Shown: positions 1 through 34,705 of the stretch, piece after piece
Numbering within the stretch: position 1 is the stretch's first letter
How the letters are laid out: every line of letters begins with the position of its first letter
Assembly: GCA_027886175.1 (NCBI GenBank)
Contig: JAJNNQ010000003.1
Span: 26,577,501-26,641,500, forward strand
Direction: 5' to 3'
Origin: Phylloscopus collybita
Lineage: Eukaryota; Chordata; Aves; Passeriformes; Phylloscopidae
Length of the DNA: 64,000 nucleotides
Position numbers and translations under genes: made by a program
The notes under the pieces: model-generated
Told to the model about the DNA's origin: nothing
The model's input: the letters and a program-made list of their open reading frames with translations, nothing else
Database searches by the model: none

Positions 1-3000
1 CTCTTTGTGCCTTGCAAAGCCAATGCCCACCTGCCCACAGGTGCTTCCCAGGCCTCCTCAGTCCCACCAGAGCCAGGCACACTGCAGGAGAAGGTACCTA
101 AGGGCCAGGGCCAGGCTGCCAAAACCTCTGCAGAAGGTATTGCTCTGACAACATGCTGACCCTGGGGCATTTTCAGATGGCAGCTCTGGGTATCCACAGT
201 ACCAGGGCAAGTCAGCTGATAGCTGCTGCTTTGAGTTTTACTTGCAACAATTTTTGGAGAAGGGAGAATGACTTAGGGGGTTGACTATTGTTCTGGCAGT
301 GGCAACCACATAATGACCATCTGAAATGGGGGGGGGGAAATGAGATGGGGGGGGCTGATCCAAAGCCTTTCCTGTTACTTCAGGGAGAACAAATTACTAC
401 ATGAATAACAATTGGGGCAACAACGTGACATTCTAGAGAAGCCTCTTGAAAGGAAAACAAGTTTTAATTTCAGAGGCTTTCTTCAACATCAAGTTGTCTT
501 CTTTTTGGAAACTTCTTTCCCCAGTCAGACTAGGAGAATATTCAATCATTGCATAATGGGATTTCAATTCAAATACAGATCTAAAAGTTCAAGTACTAAA
601 TTACATACTTGGCCTTTTCACATTAATTAATCCAAATGAATAGAGTAACACACTGGCTTTCACTGGAGAACATCTTTGTGCTAGCGAGAACAGTTAATTA
701 GAGCTGGCACAAACACCTTCTATATCCAGCATGAATAATAATATTCCCAGAACAAATTTTCTCAGCAAACTTGAGGAGACAGCCGATTCTTCATTCTTCA
801 GCCCGCCCACGTCTTCAAAGATTTTAGGAAGAGAGAAGGAGTTAATTGGTAACTGATGAGCAGCCCCTCTGCTCTTCCTGCCCCATGTACCAGCTCCAGC
901 CTCTCCCCTGATGTGAGCTGCCAGCAGCAGAGGTGCCCAAGCCTGTACGATCAGTCCTGGTGCCAAGGCTGCCTTGCTCGTTGTGTCACCTCTGCAGCAT
1001 CCTCCTGCTGCCTCCAGCAGCACATCAGTCACAGATAGGCCAGTGACAGAGAGGCTCAGGGCAGGAGCTGAGGCTCTGGGATGTGCTGCACCACTCGGGT
1101 CTGCTCTGGATCTTCCCCTGAACCGGGGCCTGTGGGGAGAGCTCTGCTGTGTGAGAGCCACCTGTGAGCCATGAGCACCCCTTGGGAAAGGGAACAATGT
1201 GTGAAGGGACATGATGGGGAGGGTCACAGTGATCAGCTGAAACTGCTGTGGAGGTACCTCCAACCTAAAGCAAGAGGTTTTCCTTTCATTTAATAGAGAC
1301 CAAAAGTAGCAGCCACGCAGGGATGCCCATTTCTGCTCAGCACCCACCTCCTTACCTGCAGACACAGCAAGTCAGAGCCAGCTGTGCTCCTGAGGAAGCA
1401 GAGAAACACAACAAGGGCCCGTGTACACAGAGGCCAGGAAAAGCAGCAGCCAGTGTCACCCTGTCCTAAAGTCAGTCTTGTGTTAAAAAATGCCACTCAT
1501 AGAAGTATCTGACACACAAGGGTGTTCACATTGTCCAACTTAAGAGACTCAGGTATGCAGGAATTCTTCAACTGGGCAGCCAAAGGCATCCTCTAGAGAT
1601 GTCCTTACCCTCCAGAAACAAAGACTCCTAAATTAAGTGTGACAAGTTGGATGGTCCAAATGTTTGCTTCAAGCTCCAGTTCCCTTCCCAGTCTCCTAGG
1701 GCCCTGCTGGCAAGTAAGGCTGGACAGTGTTTTGTAGACATTTTGGTCAACATAAATGTTTCTTTTAACACAAAATGAACAGTGTTTCATTTATTCATAT
1801 GTTACTTCATTTTAATTCAGTGGTTTTGGATAAAAATTGTTTTGAAACAAGAAACAATAATTTAATTACCTAAAGGTTAAAACAAATACTTTAGCTTAAT
1901 ATCAGGAAGCTTCCACCCCTTTTTATGCTATGACTTTTTTTTTTTTTCTTTTCTAGCTGGAAATATTCACTAAAGCTCAACCCATATGTGTTAGAGACTC
2001 TGTTCCCTCACACTCTGCTTTTTGTTCATTTCATCTAGAAAACATGCCCTGCAACAGAGCTGCAGCACCTGAATGATTTCACTGGGACATCAGGAACTGT
2101 ACTTGCCAAAAGAGCAAGAAACAGGCACTTACCTGTGACCTGGGAAGCTATTTTTGTTGATCACATAGCTGTCCAAACAAGCCTTTTCCCACAGTAGTTG
2201 TTCTTAGAGCATTCCAAGTAGAATTCAGAACGAGAGCAGCAAAATGCTTTGGGAACAACTTGCACATCCCGAGGCACATACATGAGCATGTACAGGAGAG
2301 AGAACAGGCTTTCAGTAGCTTGGAATCACAATACACCAGAGAGGCTGTTGTATTCCTGTTGGGCTCCTTTCTGGAGCACCCACGTGGTCCATCATGGCCT
2401 GAATACTCCTTGTCCCAAGGCTGCAGAGATCCCAAAGGGCTGCACATCATGGGATGGGGCTGGACTGTAAATGCAACTGCAGAGAGCTTGTAACAGATAA
2501 AAAAGTCATTTATGTTTTACAGCAGACACTGAGGTACTGCCCCTCAACTGCTAAGTTAATAGGTTTCCAGCAGTTTTATTAAAAAAACCAAACCAAACCA
2601 AAACAAAAACCCAAAAATAACCAAACAAAACCTACAAAAAAACACCTCAGAGCTTGGAAGTGGATGCTCCTAGAGTTAGACCAACTTTGACTTACTGTGC
2701 ACTGTCTGGCAGAGCTAAACAACTTCCTGAGCCATGCTGCAATATGCAAGTATTAGAAAGTAAATTATATTAGATGCCAGCCATTATCACAGTGACCCAT
2801 ATTTTAGGGTTTCAACTGCATCTCTGCCAGTCTTCGTAGAGCAGGTTTTATTGCCAAGCTTTTATCTGTGCCACTGTTCAATCAAATAAAGCAGCCTTCT
2901 GCCAGAGTGTGAGCAAGATTAGGAAGTAGAACTGACTTAAGTTCTCCTAAGAGCAAGGGGCAACAAATATAACCTCAGAAAATGAAAACCTGAACCAAGA

Positions 3001-3960
3001 GGGAAATTTTGAAAACGCGAATTTTCACAAGCTGGTTTTCTTTGCAGCGGACAAGTCTCAGTTGGCTGACTCACTGCTGACTGGATTTACTGAAATGCAT
3101 CAATCACATTCTTAATATCAGCATTTCAGCCCACAAAAGGTATGTCTGAAAGGTTCAGGTTTCCCACAGAGTGGTGCAGAGTTGCTTCCTCAGCCCAGAG
3201 CTGATGGAAGAAGAGAGCAGTCAGGCAGAGCTTTTGGCAAACACAGTTACTGTCAGGTGCAGCTCCCTTCAGAACCCCAGCGATGGAAAAAGCACCCATA
3301 CACTGAAGAGTTAAATGCAAAATGCAGCAAAAATGTCTGTAACAAGTAAAACATGAACTTCCTCCCTGATCTGGTCCCTTGACCAGAGACTAACTGTGGA
3401 AAGAGTCAAGCTCAAGAAAAATATTCTGACACTTCTCTACCAGAAAGATGAAATGGGGAGAAAGCCTGAGAGGGCACCAAGGGACCCCCTTTACCGTGTG
3501 TAGTGAGGAAAGGAAAAACCCTAAAGCTGGCCCTGCAGAGCCAGCCAGAAGGAAACTGCAGGCTTAGGTGTCACACTGGACACATTTCTGTGTAGAAATC
3601 CAGCAGCTGGAGAAGCAAGGCTGAGCACAAAGATCCAATGCCCACGAGCCACCCATGCAGCAGAGATACCTGGCTGCTTCACAGATGTGAGCCGGGCAAC
3701 TTCCCCACACAGGCTGCCCTTGGGTATCCCAGGGATGTGCAAGGAGAGGGGAAGGGCCTCCAGAGCCTGCAGGCATGGGCAGCTCCCCAGTGGGTCAGCC
3801 ACACCCCCACAGCTCTCCCATCACCTTGGGAAAGGCCTCCCTACTGCAGCATCCTCCCACTGCCCAGCTCCTGCACCCCACGGGGCTGGACCCCCAGCTG
3901 CTGCCTCCCATCAGCACCAGCTCTGTGGAGGGCACGTGCTCCTCGTTCCCAACAAACACA
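1..3960. other. Flank downstream of ITM2C, no recognisable gene
   Basis: No exon of GPR55, the next gene in mammals, or of any other family is recognisable. G-rich runs (330-352), an A-rich CAAA tract (2578-2640) and a plus-strand AATAAA at about 2886-2891 are the only notable elements. Confidence 0.7.
2578..2640. repeat. A-rich CCAAA low-complexity tract
   Basis: Irregular repeats of AACCAAACCAAAACAAAAACC. Similar tracts occur at 23803-23850 and 62786-62825. Confidence 0.8.
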
Positions 3961-3969
3961 CACGTCACA

Positions 3970-5686
3970 GGTCAGAGGTAAAAGACTTTATTATCCCATG
4001 GGTTTTTCCTACGAAGTAAGATTCCCACCAGACAAAATATACAAAGCATCTTAATGTTTTCTTTCTAGACAAGGCATTCTCATCCTATGGAGCAGTGACC
4101 ACGTTAGGTACCCCAAAAGAACCAAGGTTTGTCCTTACAGCTGCGGGATTGCACAGTTAGCACATCCAATGACCAGTTACATCATGCAGTACCAGAGGGG
4201 AGGGCAAGGGGCCTGGATGGTCACCTGAGAGCAGAGGCTCAGGCTTCTAGAAATGAAGAGGAACACAGGGCTTAAATTTACCAGTTACTTCCATTAAGTG
4301 AACCAATTCTCTGACCCGCTTCTTGTCGTCCTCTTGGCAATTAAAGGCTGGGGCTAGCAGCAAGTTATTGCTGGGAAAACACAATGCTAGAAAGTAAATA
4401 CCCATCTGGCAGTGGGAAACTTTCCACACCAACCTGCAGGAAGTGCACGTAATTCTTCACTTTACATCAAGCCTAAAGCAGAATTAAACCAAAGTATCCT
4501 CCTCTACTTGACAGAAATTAATGTTTATAACTATGTTTATATAAAATAATAAATACTCAGCCTCTAAGGACATACTGATTCCTATTGCATTATATGATTA
4601 TCCTGAGATCCTGTTTTCACATAATTAACTCATAGAATTAACACCCAAAAGTGTAAAATATATTAACTTTGCTTTTTGGTTCTGCTGAGTTAATGATTGT
4701 ACTTGCATTTACTTTATCCTTCCTCTTCCAAAACAACAAGCTCATTTCAACAGATGGTGAACAAGTCCAGATTTGCTGGAAACCAATTAGCACGAATGTG
4801 CCAAGTTGAAACTCACCCCATTCTTTCAAGCCAAAAAACTGCCTGCATTTCAAGAACCTCATTAGTTTTAGCTACATTTATGGAACAGAGGGAAGAATAT
4901 TTAATTACTCGGCAATTCTTCTGTCTGATGATCAATAGAAATGCAGTTTTGTTCAAACAATTTCTCTGCAGTATATTGATCAGCTGAATCTTGCCTTGTA
5001 TCAGTATCTGAACTCCACTGGTGCCTGCAGATAATGTGATACACAGCTGGATTACAGTGATTACTATCAAAACAGCTTTCACTGGAGGAGTTACACAAGA
5101 ATACACACTGTTAAAAGATTTGAAAAACCTGCTCCTTCACTTGCCAGGAACTAGCAGTTTCTGCTGCTGACACCACCTTCCCTCTGCTGAGCTCTCAAAC
5201 TGCCCTGTCTGTAGCCTCACAACTATTCCTTTCCTAAGTGCACCTGGTTTAGGTCATTACATCAGCACCAAAATGGAAATCCTCCTCTTGTGCATACACC
5301 CTCTGTCCCAGTGCCAAGGCAGCCTCAAACCAATATCCCAGCCTGAAATTGCTCAGCCAGGAAAAGAGCACCTATTTCCAGCATTCCTATTTCTCAGTCA
5401 TCCCTTCTACCCAAACCTGTTCCCAAAAGAGATTTCCATCCTGTGGTGTGGAAGAAGCTGCATCTACCCCCAGTTATCTTTGAGCACTGTGTAAATTTAA
5501 GCCCAGCAAATGTCTTGGGTAGGTAGCAGGGAAGAAAAGGCCACAAAGGCCACAGAGGTTAGAGCTGCACAAGCCAGGGGGAGTATAAAAAGTAGCCAGA
5601 TTACCATGTCTAAAGAGAGGGCTGAGAGCATGTGTGTGCATGTGTGTGCAAGCAAAGCCAAGGAAGGTTACATCTGGAGAGTGGCT
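3970..5686 (-). other. ITM2C: ITM2C 3' untranslated region (inferred)
   Basis: This stretch runs from the ITM2C stop codon to the first strong poly(A) signal. It contains a duplicated 10-bp TG/CA motif near the stop (5628-5650) and no convincing coding sequence. An ATTAAA variant lies near 4898-4893 and could give a shorter form. The 1.7-kb length is inferred from the signal; no transcript evidence is available. Confidence 0.6.
3987..3992 (-). terminator. ITM2C: Poly(A) signal AATAAA for ITM2C
   Basis: A minus-strand AATAAA is followed, after about 20 bases, by a GT-rich element reading TGTGTGTTTGTTGG in transcript sense. This is the standard mammalian/avian cleavage-site layout. I found no other AATAAA between it and the stop codon. 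Confidence 0.75.
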
Positions 5687-28849
<23,163 letters not shown>

Positions 28850-28935
28850 GGCCCCGCTCCGCCGCCGCCGCCGGCCCCGGCACCGCCCCGGGGAGGGGCC
28901 GCGCCGCGCCCGCCCTCACGCACCGAGCCCGCCAC

Positions 28936-29030
28936 GGGCACCGGGCGGGCACCGGGCGGGCACCGGGCGGGCACCGGGCGGGCACCGGGCGGGCACCGGG
29001 CGGGCACCGGGCGGGCACCGGGCGGGCACC
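28936..29030. repeat. 11-bp GC-box minisatellite upstream of ITM2C start
   Basis: Roughly eight to nine head-to-tail copies of CACCGGGCGGG begin about 90 bp upstream of the ITM2C ATG. Each copy carries a GGGCGG Sp1-type core. The plus strand has regularly spaced GGG runs that fit the G-quadruplex pattern; this is the template strand for ITM2C. Confidence 0.93.
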
Positions 29031-29036
29031 GCTTCC

Positions 29037-29136
29037 CTCAGAGCGGCCCCGCGGGCACCGGGCGGGCCCCGCTCCCCTCAGAGCAGCCCCGCGGGCACCG
29101 GGCGGGCCCCGCTCCCCTCAGAGCAGCCCCGCGGGG
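29037..29136. repeat. 40-bp GC-rich tandem repeat
   Basis: GAGCGGCCCC or GAGCAGCCCC starts at 29041, 29081 and 29121, giving a period of exactly 40 bp over about 2.4 copies. Each unit contains one CACCGGGCGGG motif, so it appears related to the adjacent 11-bp array. Confidence 0.9.
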
Positions 29137-32100
29137 ACCTGTCTGCCCGCAGCACCCTCGGCAGCACCGTCCGGCCCCGCTCTGACCGGCTGGGCCGCGG
29201 GACACGGAGCGGGGGCAGCGGCAGCCCCGGGACCTTGGGGTACGGCACGGTCAGTGCTGCCCGCGGCACTGCTGACATCGGGTCAGCAAAGGGGAAACTA
29301 CAGAACAAACCAAAGCTGAACAAGCCCCGAGCCTGAAGATGTATTAGCCTGCGGCAGATGTACACGGAGAGCAGGGGTTACTCTGGGGAAAGCTGGGAGA
29401 ACCCAGCCGCTCTTGGCTTGGAGGCCACAGAACAGAACTCGTGGAGGAGCAGAGAGCACTCGGGTGGCCCTTCCCCCAGGATCAGCTCTGGGCAGCACAA
29501 CAGATGGATTACCTTTGTTGTGGTCCAGAAAATGCCCTGTCTGCAGGGCAGAAGAAGAGTGTGGCATGCAGAAGGAGAGTTTGGGTTGCTTTTGTGCCAC
29601 CAGATGATGGCTGGGGAGCAGCAGGTAGTACAGCAAGGAGTAAAGAATGCATGTTGACGGTTTTGTTAAGTAACAAAATGGGAAAAAAAAAAACCCCAGC
29701 CTATTAACAAAACCCTCTCTGCCAGATACAGGTAATAAGGAAAGTAGGAAATTGTCAGTGGATAAACACAGCACTACCTTTACATTGATTTGGTCCACTT
29801 AAACATAGTATTTATTATAATAAAGTTGTTATGAGCATTTTCTTTCAATCCAGACGGGTTCTTATGTACTGAGTGCTTTACATCATGTTTTGAACTAACC
29901 CATTGATAAATTAGTGCTAAATTTTATTTGTAAAAGGCATCTTTGGCAAGGATTCAACACTGACTCACAACAATTGCTCATAGTGCTGACTTACATTGTT
30001 CAATATTGGGAGCTGTTTGGTGCTCCCAGCATCCCACCCTGCAGGTAACACGGGATTGCAGCTTTATCTCACACTGAGATAAGGAGCTGCATTCCCACAA
30101 CAGCCTCTAATTTCAGGAGCTCAAACTGAGACAAGATGGTCCTGAGTTTGTGGAAATGGAAGTGTTTCCAGCCACATCCAGACATCTCACACTCAACACA
30201 CAAACCTGGACACTGCCCACCAGGGTCTTCCCTGACTAAAGCTGTAAGGCAAATGCTAACTCCTCTAATAAAGTTTATCCTGTATCACATGTAGCCTTTG
30301 AGCAAGGAAATGACCAGAACAGGGCAGAAATCCCCTTGTGCCCCTCTCAATCCACCAGGCCACCCTGCTGCCCAGACTGGGCCTTGCCCTGTCCTTTTTT
30401 CAGGTTGTTTAGCTCAGGTACAGCCCTGTGTGACAAACGCTGTGCCACCTCCTCTCCTTCAGCCCACTGGGCAGCTCTTGTCACAGAGGAGAAACCCAAA
30501 GCCAGGATGCAGCTGAGAAAAAAGTGATTACAAAGTCTTACGTCTGATAAAGTCAGAGAAAGCTTGACACTAAAAACTTCAGTTTAAAGGCAGAAGTTAA
30601 AGAAAGTTAGTGTTTGTTCTTTCCATTTATGTCTAACGTGGCTCTGCCCCTGCCACCCCAGACAGTCTGAAGGGCTGGTGGGACAATTCTGCAGTCAGGA
30701 GAGTAAAGGATGCTCGTCTAATATTTAGGTCATTTGTGGCAGATACCAAGAGAAATAGGCACAAGGCTCTTGATGTTCACCAGGGCTCCTGACAGAACTA
30801 GTCTTTTGATTTTCTCAGAGGCAAACAAATGGGAAGGCAGCATCACCCCTGCCAAGCAAGCAAGGCAGCATCAGGCAGCAGTGACAGTGTGACTCTGCCC
30901 TTTCTTGCATCAGGTCAACTGCTGAATCAGCCTGGGGCGTCTCCAGAGCACAGCTGATTTCCTGTTTCAAGTGGGGAGAAGTATTGATCAAATATGTGAG
31001 TCTGACACTGGGGTGTAGGTGTTGGGCTGTCCCCTGTCCACAGCTGGGGCCAGCCTGGGGGTTCTCCAGCAGGAAACCTCACCTGGCAGCTGCTGCCCTC
31101 CCTACAGGCTCTGCACCTCATGCCCAGCACAGCCTGAGCTGCAGCACAAACCATCCCCCAGGAGGACACCCAGAGCAAGAACTGCTCCTGGGGAGGGCAC
31201 AGAACCTGCAGGATGCTGGTCATCTTCACGTGTGCTTTAAAATTAGTTTTCCTTCTATACATGGCAATATGCACAAGTGCCTCAAACAACCTTTGAGTTT
31301 GCAGTAATTGTGAACGTAGCTGGAATACTGGACAGTATTGCTTCTGCTGTACCATAAAAAATCTGCAGGATTGACAAGGAAGGCAAGTTATTCCCAGCAT
31401 AACAATGAACCCAAAACAAGTAAAGGAAAACAACAAAATAATGATAAAATGGGTCAACGTTAAGGGTGTAAACCATTAAGCATCTTTATTTATTTAACAT
31501 TTCAAGATGGGGTCTCATTCACAGCCACGGCTTTCTGTGGCATCTCTGGATTTCAATTACATTCCTGGATAAATGGCTTTGCAAGCATTAGGAGAAATCA
31601 CCCAAGTTATCACAGGCCAAATTTCAGACTAGAGGATTTCTCAGTAAGATATCTCCAGCTCCAGGCCCTTCAGTCAGGGGCTTAGAGGATAAACACTGAC
31701 AATGAACTCAACATTTCTACCACAGTTTAAATCCGTGTCTCTTGCCCTGCAGTAGAGAAGTGACATGCTGCTTACAGAACATCTTGCTCAAATCTGCTAT
31801 CTTTTCTATTTTTAAGCAAGCAGGTTTCTATTTAAAACTGCCACCTTACCAACTTCCTTAAAGCCATCTGCTGGTTTATTAGACTCTGACAACAAAGTTT
31901 CCATCACTGAATGTAATTAAGTGGAATCCCAGGGACAATTTAGTTGACTGACCTTTCATTAAGAATAGCAGCATGATAGCACTTTTCAAGTAATGAAGAA
32001 GTGGGACCTTTATGAACCTTTATTAAAGTGTCCTTTACCTTGCCACTTCTCACTTTTCAAAAAAGCATAAAAATAGCCCAAACAAAGCAATATTAAAGAG

Positions 32101-32722
32101 AGAGCACAAGGTAACTGCTTTAATATATTCCAATATATTAAATGTGTGTGTCATGTATTGAGCTGCATCTATTTCTGAGCTCTGCCTGGTGTCTTAGCTG
32201 TCGTCCCTCACTGTATCAGACTGGAAGGAAATGAGAATTTCAGAGTCCTTAAATCATTCTGCTTTTCCACTGCAGTTCCAATAAGGGCTTGCACTAGAGA
32301 GCGTGCCTAAAAATGAGCAGAACTCTGTAATGTGCTGAAAGTACACTTTTATTTTTCCTTCTTATGCTTCATCAACTAAACAAAGAGACAGGTTGGGCTA
32401 AAAAAAAGAAACTGTTAAAAAAATCATAATTACTCTCAAAGGAACAGACCACAAGCACAGAGGATGTACTCATGGTTTTTGCTATTCCTCACACAATCTA
32501 CTTCTAATTACCACACATAATTGCACGAGGTAAAGCAATTACCTGTAGCCAAAGGTAGAGAATCAATCCAGTGGTTTCCATGGAAAGTTACAGCTTTCAT
32601 CTGCAGCTGAACTGAGCTGAGTTTCTTGTCACTCCTGGGTACCTGCCACGCCAGCTGGGGCAATGTGTCAATCCCTGGAACAGCTATCAGGAACCACATC
32701 ATTTGTTCCTTCTTTTCCTTTC

Positions 32723-32747
32723 TTTTTTTTTTTTTTTAAAAAAAAAA
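32723..32747. repeat. T15-A10 homopolymer junction
   Basis: Fifteen T are followed directly by ten A, forming a perfect 10-bp inverted repeat without loop. Confidence 0.9.
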
Positions 32748-34424
32748 CCCTGATGGTTCAGCAGCAGCAGGAAGCCTTGGGCTACCTACGAGGGTAAATG
32801 GAAAACTATTACCATTATGTACTTCAAAAATAAAAAGAGAGTAATTTTCTCCTAATAGTAGAAATTATCCTGGATTAGTCTCCCTCCTGCAAACCAGCAA
32901 GCTCCAGGTATCTTGGTTTTCTCTCTTTTACAGGCTCTGGTATATAAAAGGCCAACACTTGGTATCCTTCAGTCAGTAGCTGAAAAAAAGTATTCACATT
33001 CAAAAGGTGTGCACAGACCAGATGCACAATGGCTTTGTCCAAGGAACAGTGTTCACTTAACCACTGGTGACAGGACTGCTGAAAGCCAGAGCCAGGGCTT
33101 GTTAACATGAGGTTGCCTGCTGTGGCACCAAAAACCCCTTCACACGATGTGCCAAAAAGTAGGGAGGGATGGTGAGAACAGGGAGGGAAAATTGTGGCTT
33201 GGAGACAGCAGCCAAAACACCCAAGCTGGATTTCTATCTCATGGGATAAGCAGGGAGCATACCCAAGACAGCAAAATTACCAGGACTGTTGTATAGTTTA
33301 TACTTTCTATGATTCAGAGGGAGATTTTCCACAGAAGTATCCACAATTTACCTGGAAACTTGTTTGGAGTTCCACGAATCAAAACGCTTCAACTTTATAT
33401 AATTTCTGGAACCAGCAGGGAGGGCATTCCAGTTGCTGGGGAAGCACTAGTGAAAAGAACAGGATACAAACCTTAAAGCCAAGCAAGCCCAGGAAGTGGG
33501 AAGGGCCCTATTTCCTACCTTTACACATAAATGCAAGTGTCAAAACACGGCTGAGGGATATGTAGGGAATGTAGGGGAGATGCTGGTTTAGGATGAAAGG
33601 CTGGGGCTAGATTTAAGTAGTTGCTGGAGAAAGTGGGTGTGAGGTCTCAGCCCTACAGAATTCAGCTGCATTGGTGCCCCACTCCTCGCGAGCCCCAGTG
33701 AGGGACAGAGCCCCAGGTAGGAGAGAAGATGTAACCTGAGCTCTCCCTGCCCCTTTCCCTTTAGTCACCTCATTTCCAGTTCTGTACTCAAGAACCAGAA
33801 ATGAGCTTTTTTGCTTTACCTGCATCAACTCTGGGCTTTTTGCTGTACCTGTACCAACCTGAAATCCTCTGCTTGTCTGACACTGAGAGAGGCAAAAAGT
33901 GTGGAAAACCACAGCCTGAACCAGAGCCCCCATCCTGCCTGCCAGGGGCCTGCAGAGCACAAGTGTGGGAGGGGATTTGGGGAGGCTGGCTTGTGCTCCC
34001 CTTACCATAAAGGCTATTATCTCAAAGTCATTAGGCCTGGCAAAACCCATCTTCTGGCAGGTGCAGGCAAGTGTTCCCTCACGGTGAGCTCTGCCAGAGC
34101 AGTGTCTGAACCAAGAGAATCATGGTGGGAGGCTGCTTAGTGCAGAGGCAGCACAGTACCAGCCTCAGCTGTGGGGAGTGGAGCACCACTGACTCCAGTC
34201 TCTGTGCTGTCGGGTGCCTGGCCCCAAGAGAACGTGCCTGCAATTACAGTTCTGGGCACAGTGCATATTTTAGTCACCTGCAGAAAAGCCAGGGAGTTTG
34301 AGGAGGCATTAGCTTACATCAGCAGCCCCCAGTTTTCACCAGCTCATGCCCATCCATCATGCAAGTAACCTTCTGTGAGCAAAGGCCCCACCTTTTCCTT
34401 ATTTCTTAGTGTACCGCTTCTTCA

Positions 34425-34705
34425 ACAGGGACTATTTACAAGTGTGTGGAGTGACAGGACATGGAATGGCTTCAAATGGATGGAGGGCAGGTTTAGGGTA
34501 GGTATTAGGAAGAAATTCTTTACTGTGAGGGTGGTAAGGCATTGGAAGAGATTGCTCAGAGGAACTCTGGGTGACCCATCCCTGGCGGTGTTTAAGGCCA
34601 GGTTGGATGAAGCTGTGGTCCAGTGGAAGGTGTCCCTGCCATGTTAAGAGGGTTGGAACGAGATGATGTTTAAGGTCTCTTCCAACCCACACCACCCTAT
34701 GAGTC
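34425..34705 (+). mobile_element. CR1 LINE 3'-end fragment
   Basis: Plus-strand sequence matches the end of CR1 ORF2 and its 3' tail: GTGACAGGAC, TTAGGAAGAAATTCTTTACTG, GGTGGTAAGGCATTGGAAGAG, ending GATGTTTAAGGTCTCTTCCA. The frame 34375-34647 encodes the typical RKKFFTVRVVRHWKRL end of the reverse-transcriptase protein. It is 5'-truncated, as nearly all CR1 copies are. Confidence 0.9.

Noticed and set aside
1..3960. Search for GPR55, the mammalian neighbour of ITM2C
   Set aside because: No seven-helix receptor sequence is visible on either strand; it may lie further left or be absent.
33194..33565. 123-codon plus-strand open frame in the intergenic region
   Set aside because: It looked vaguely like a retroelement-derived protein, but I could not match it to CR1 or a retroviral domain. 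There is no support beyond an open frame.
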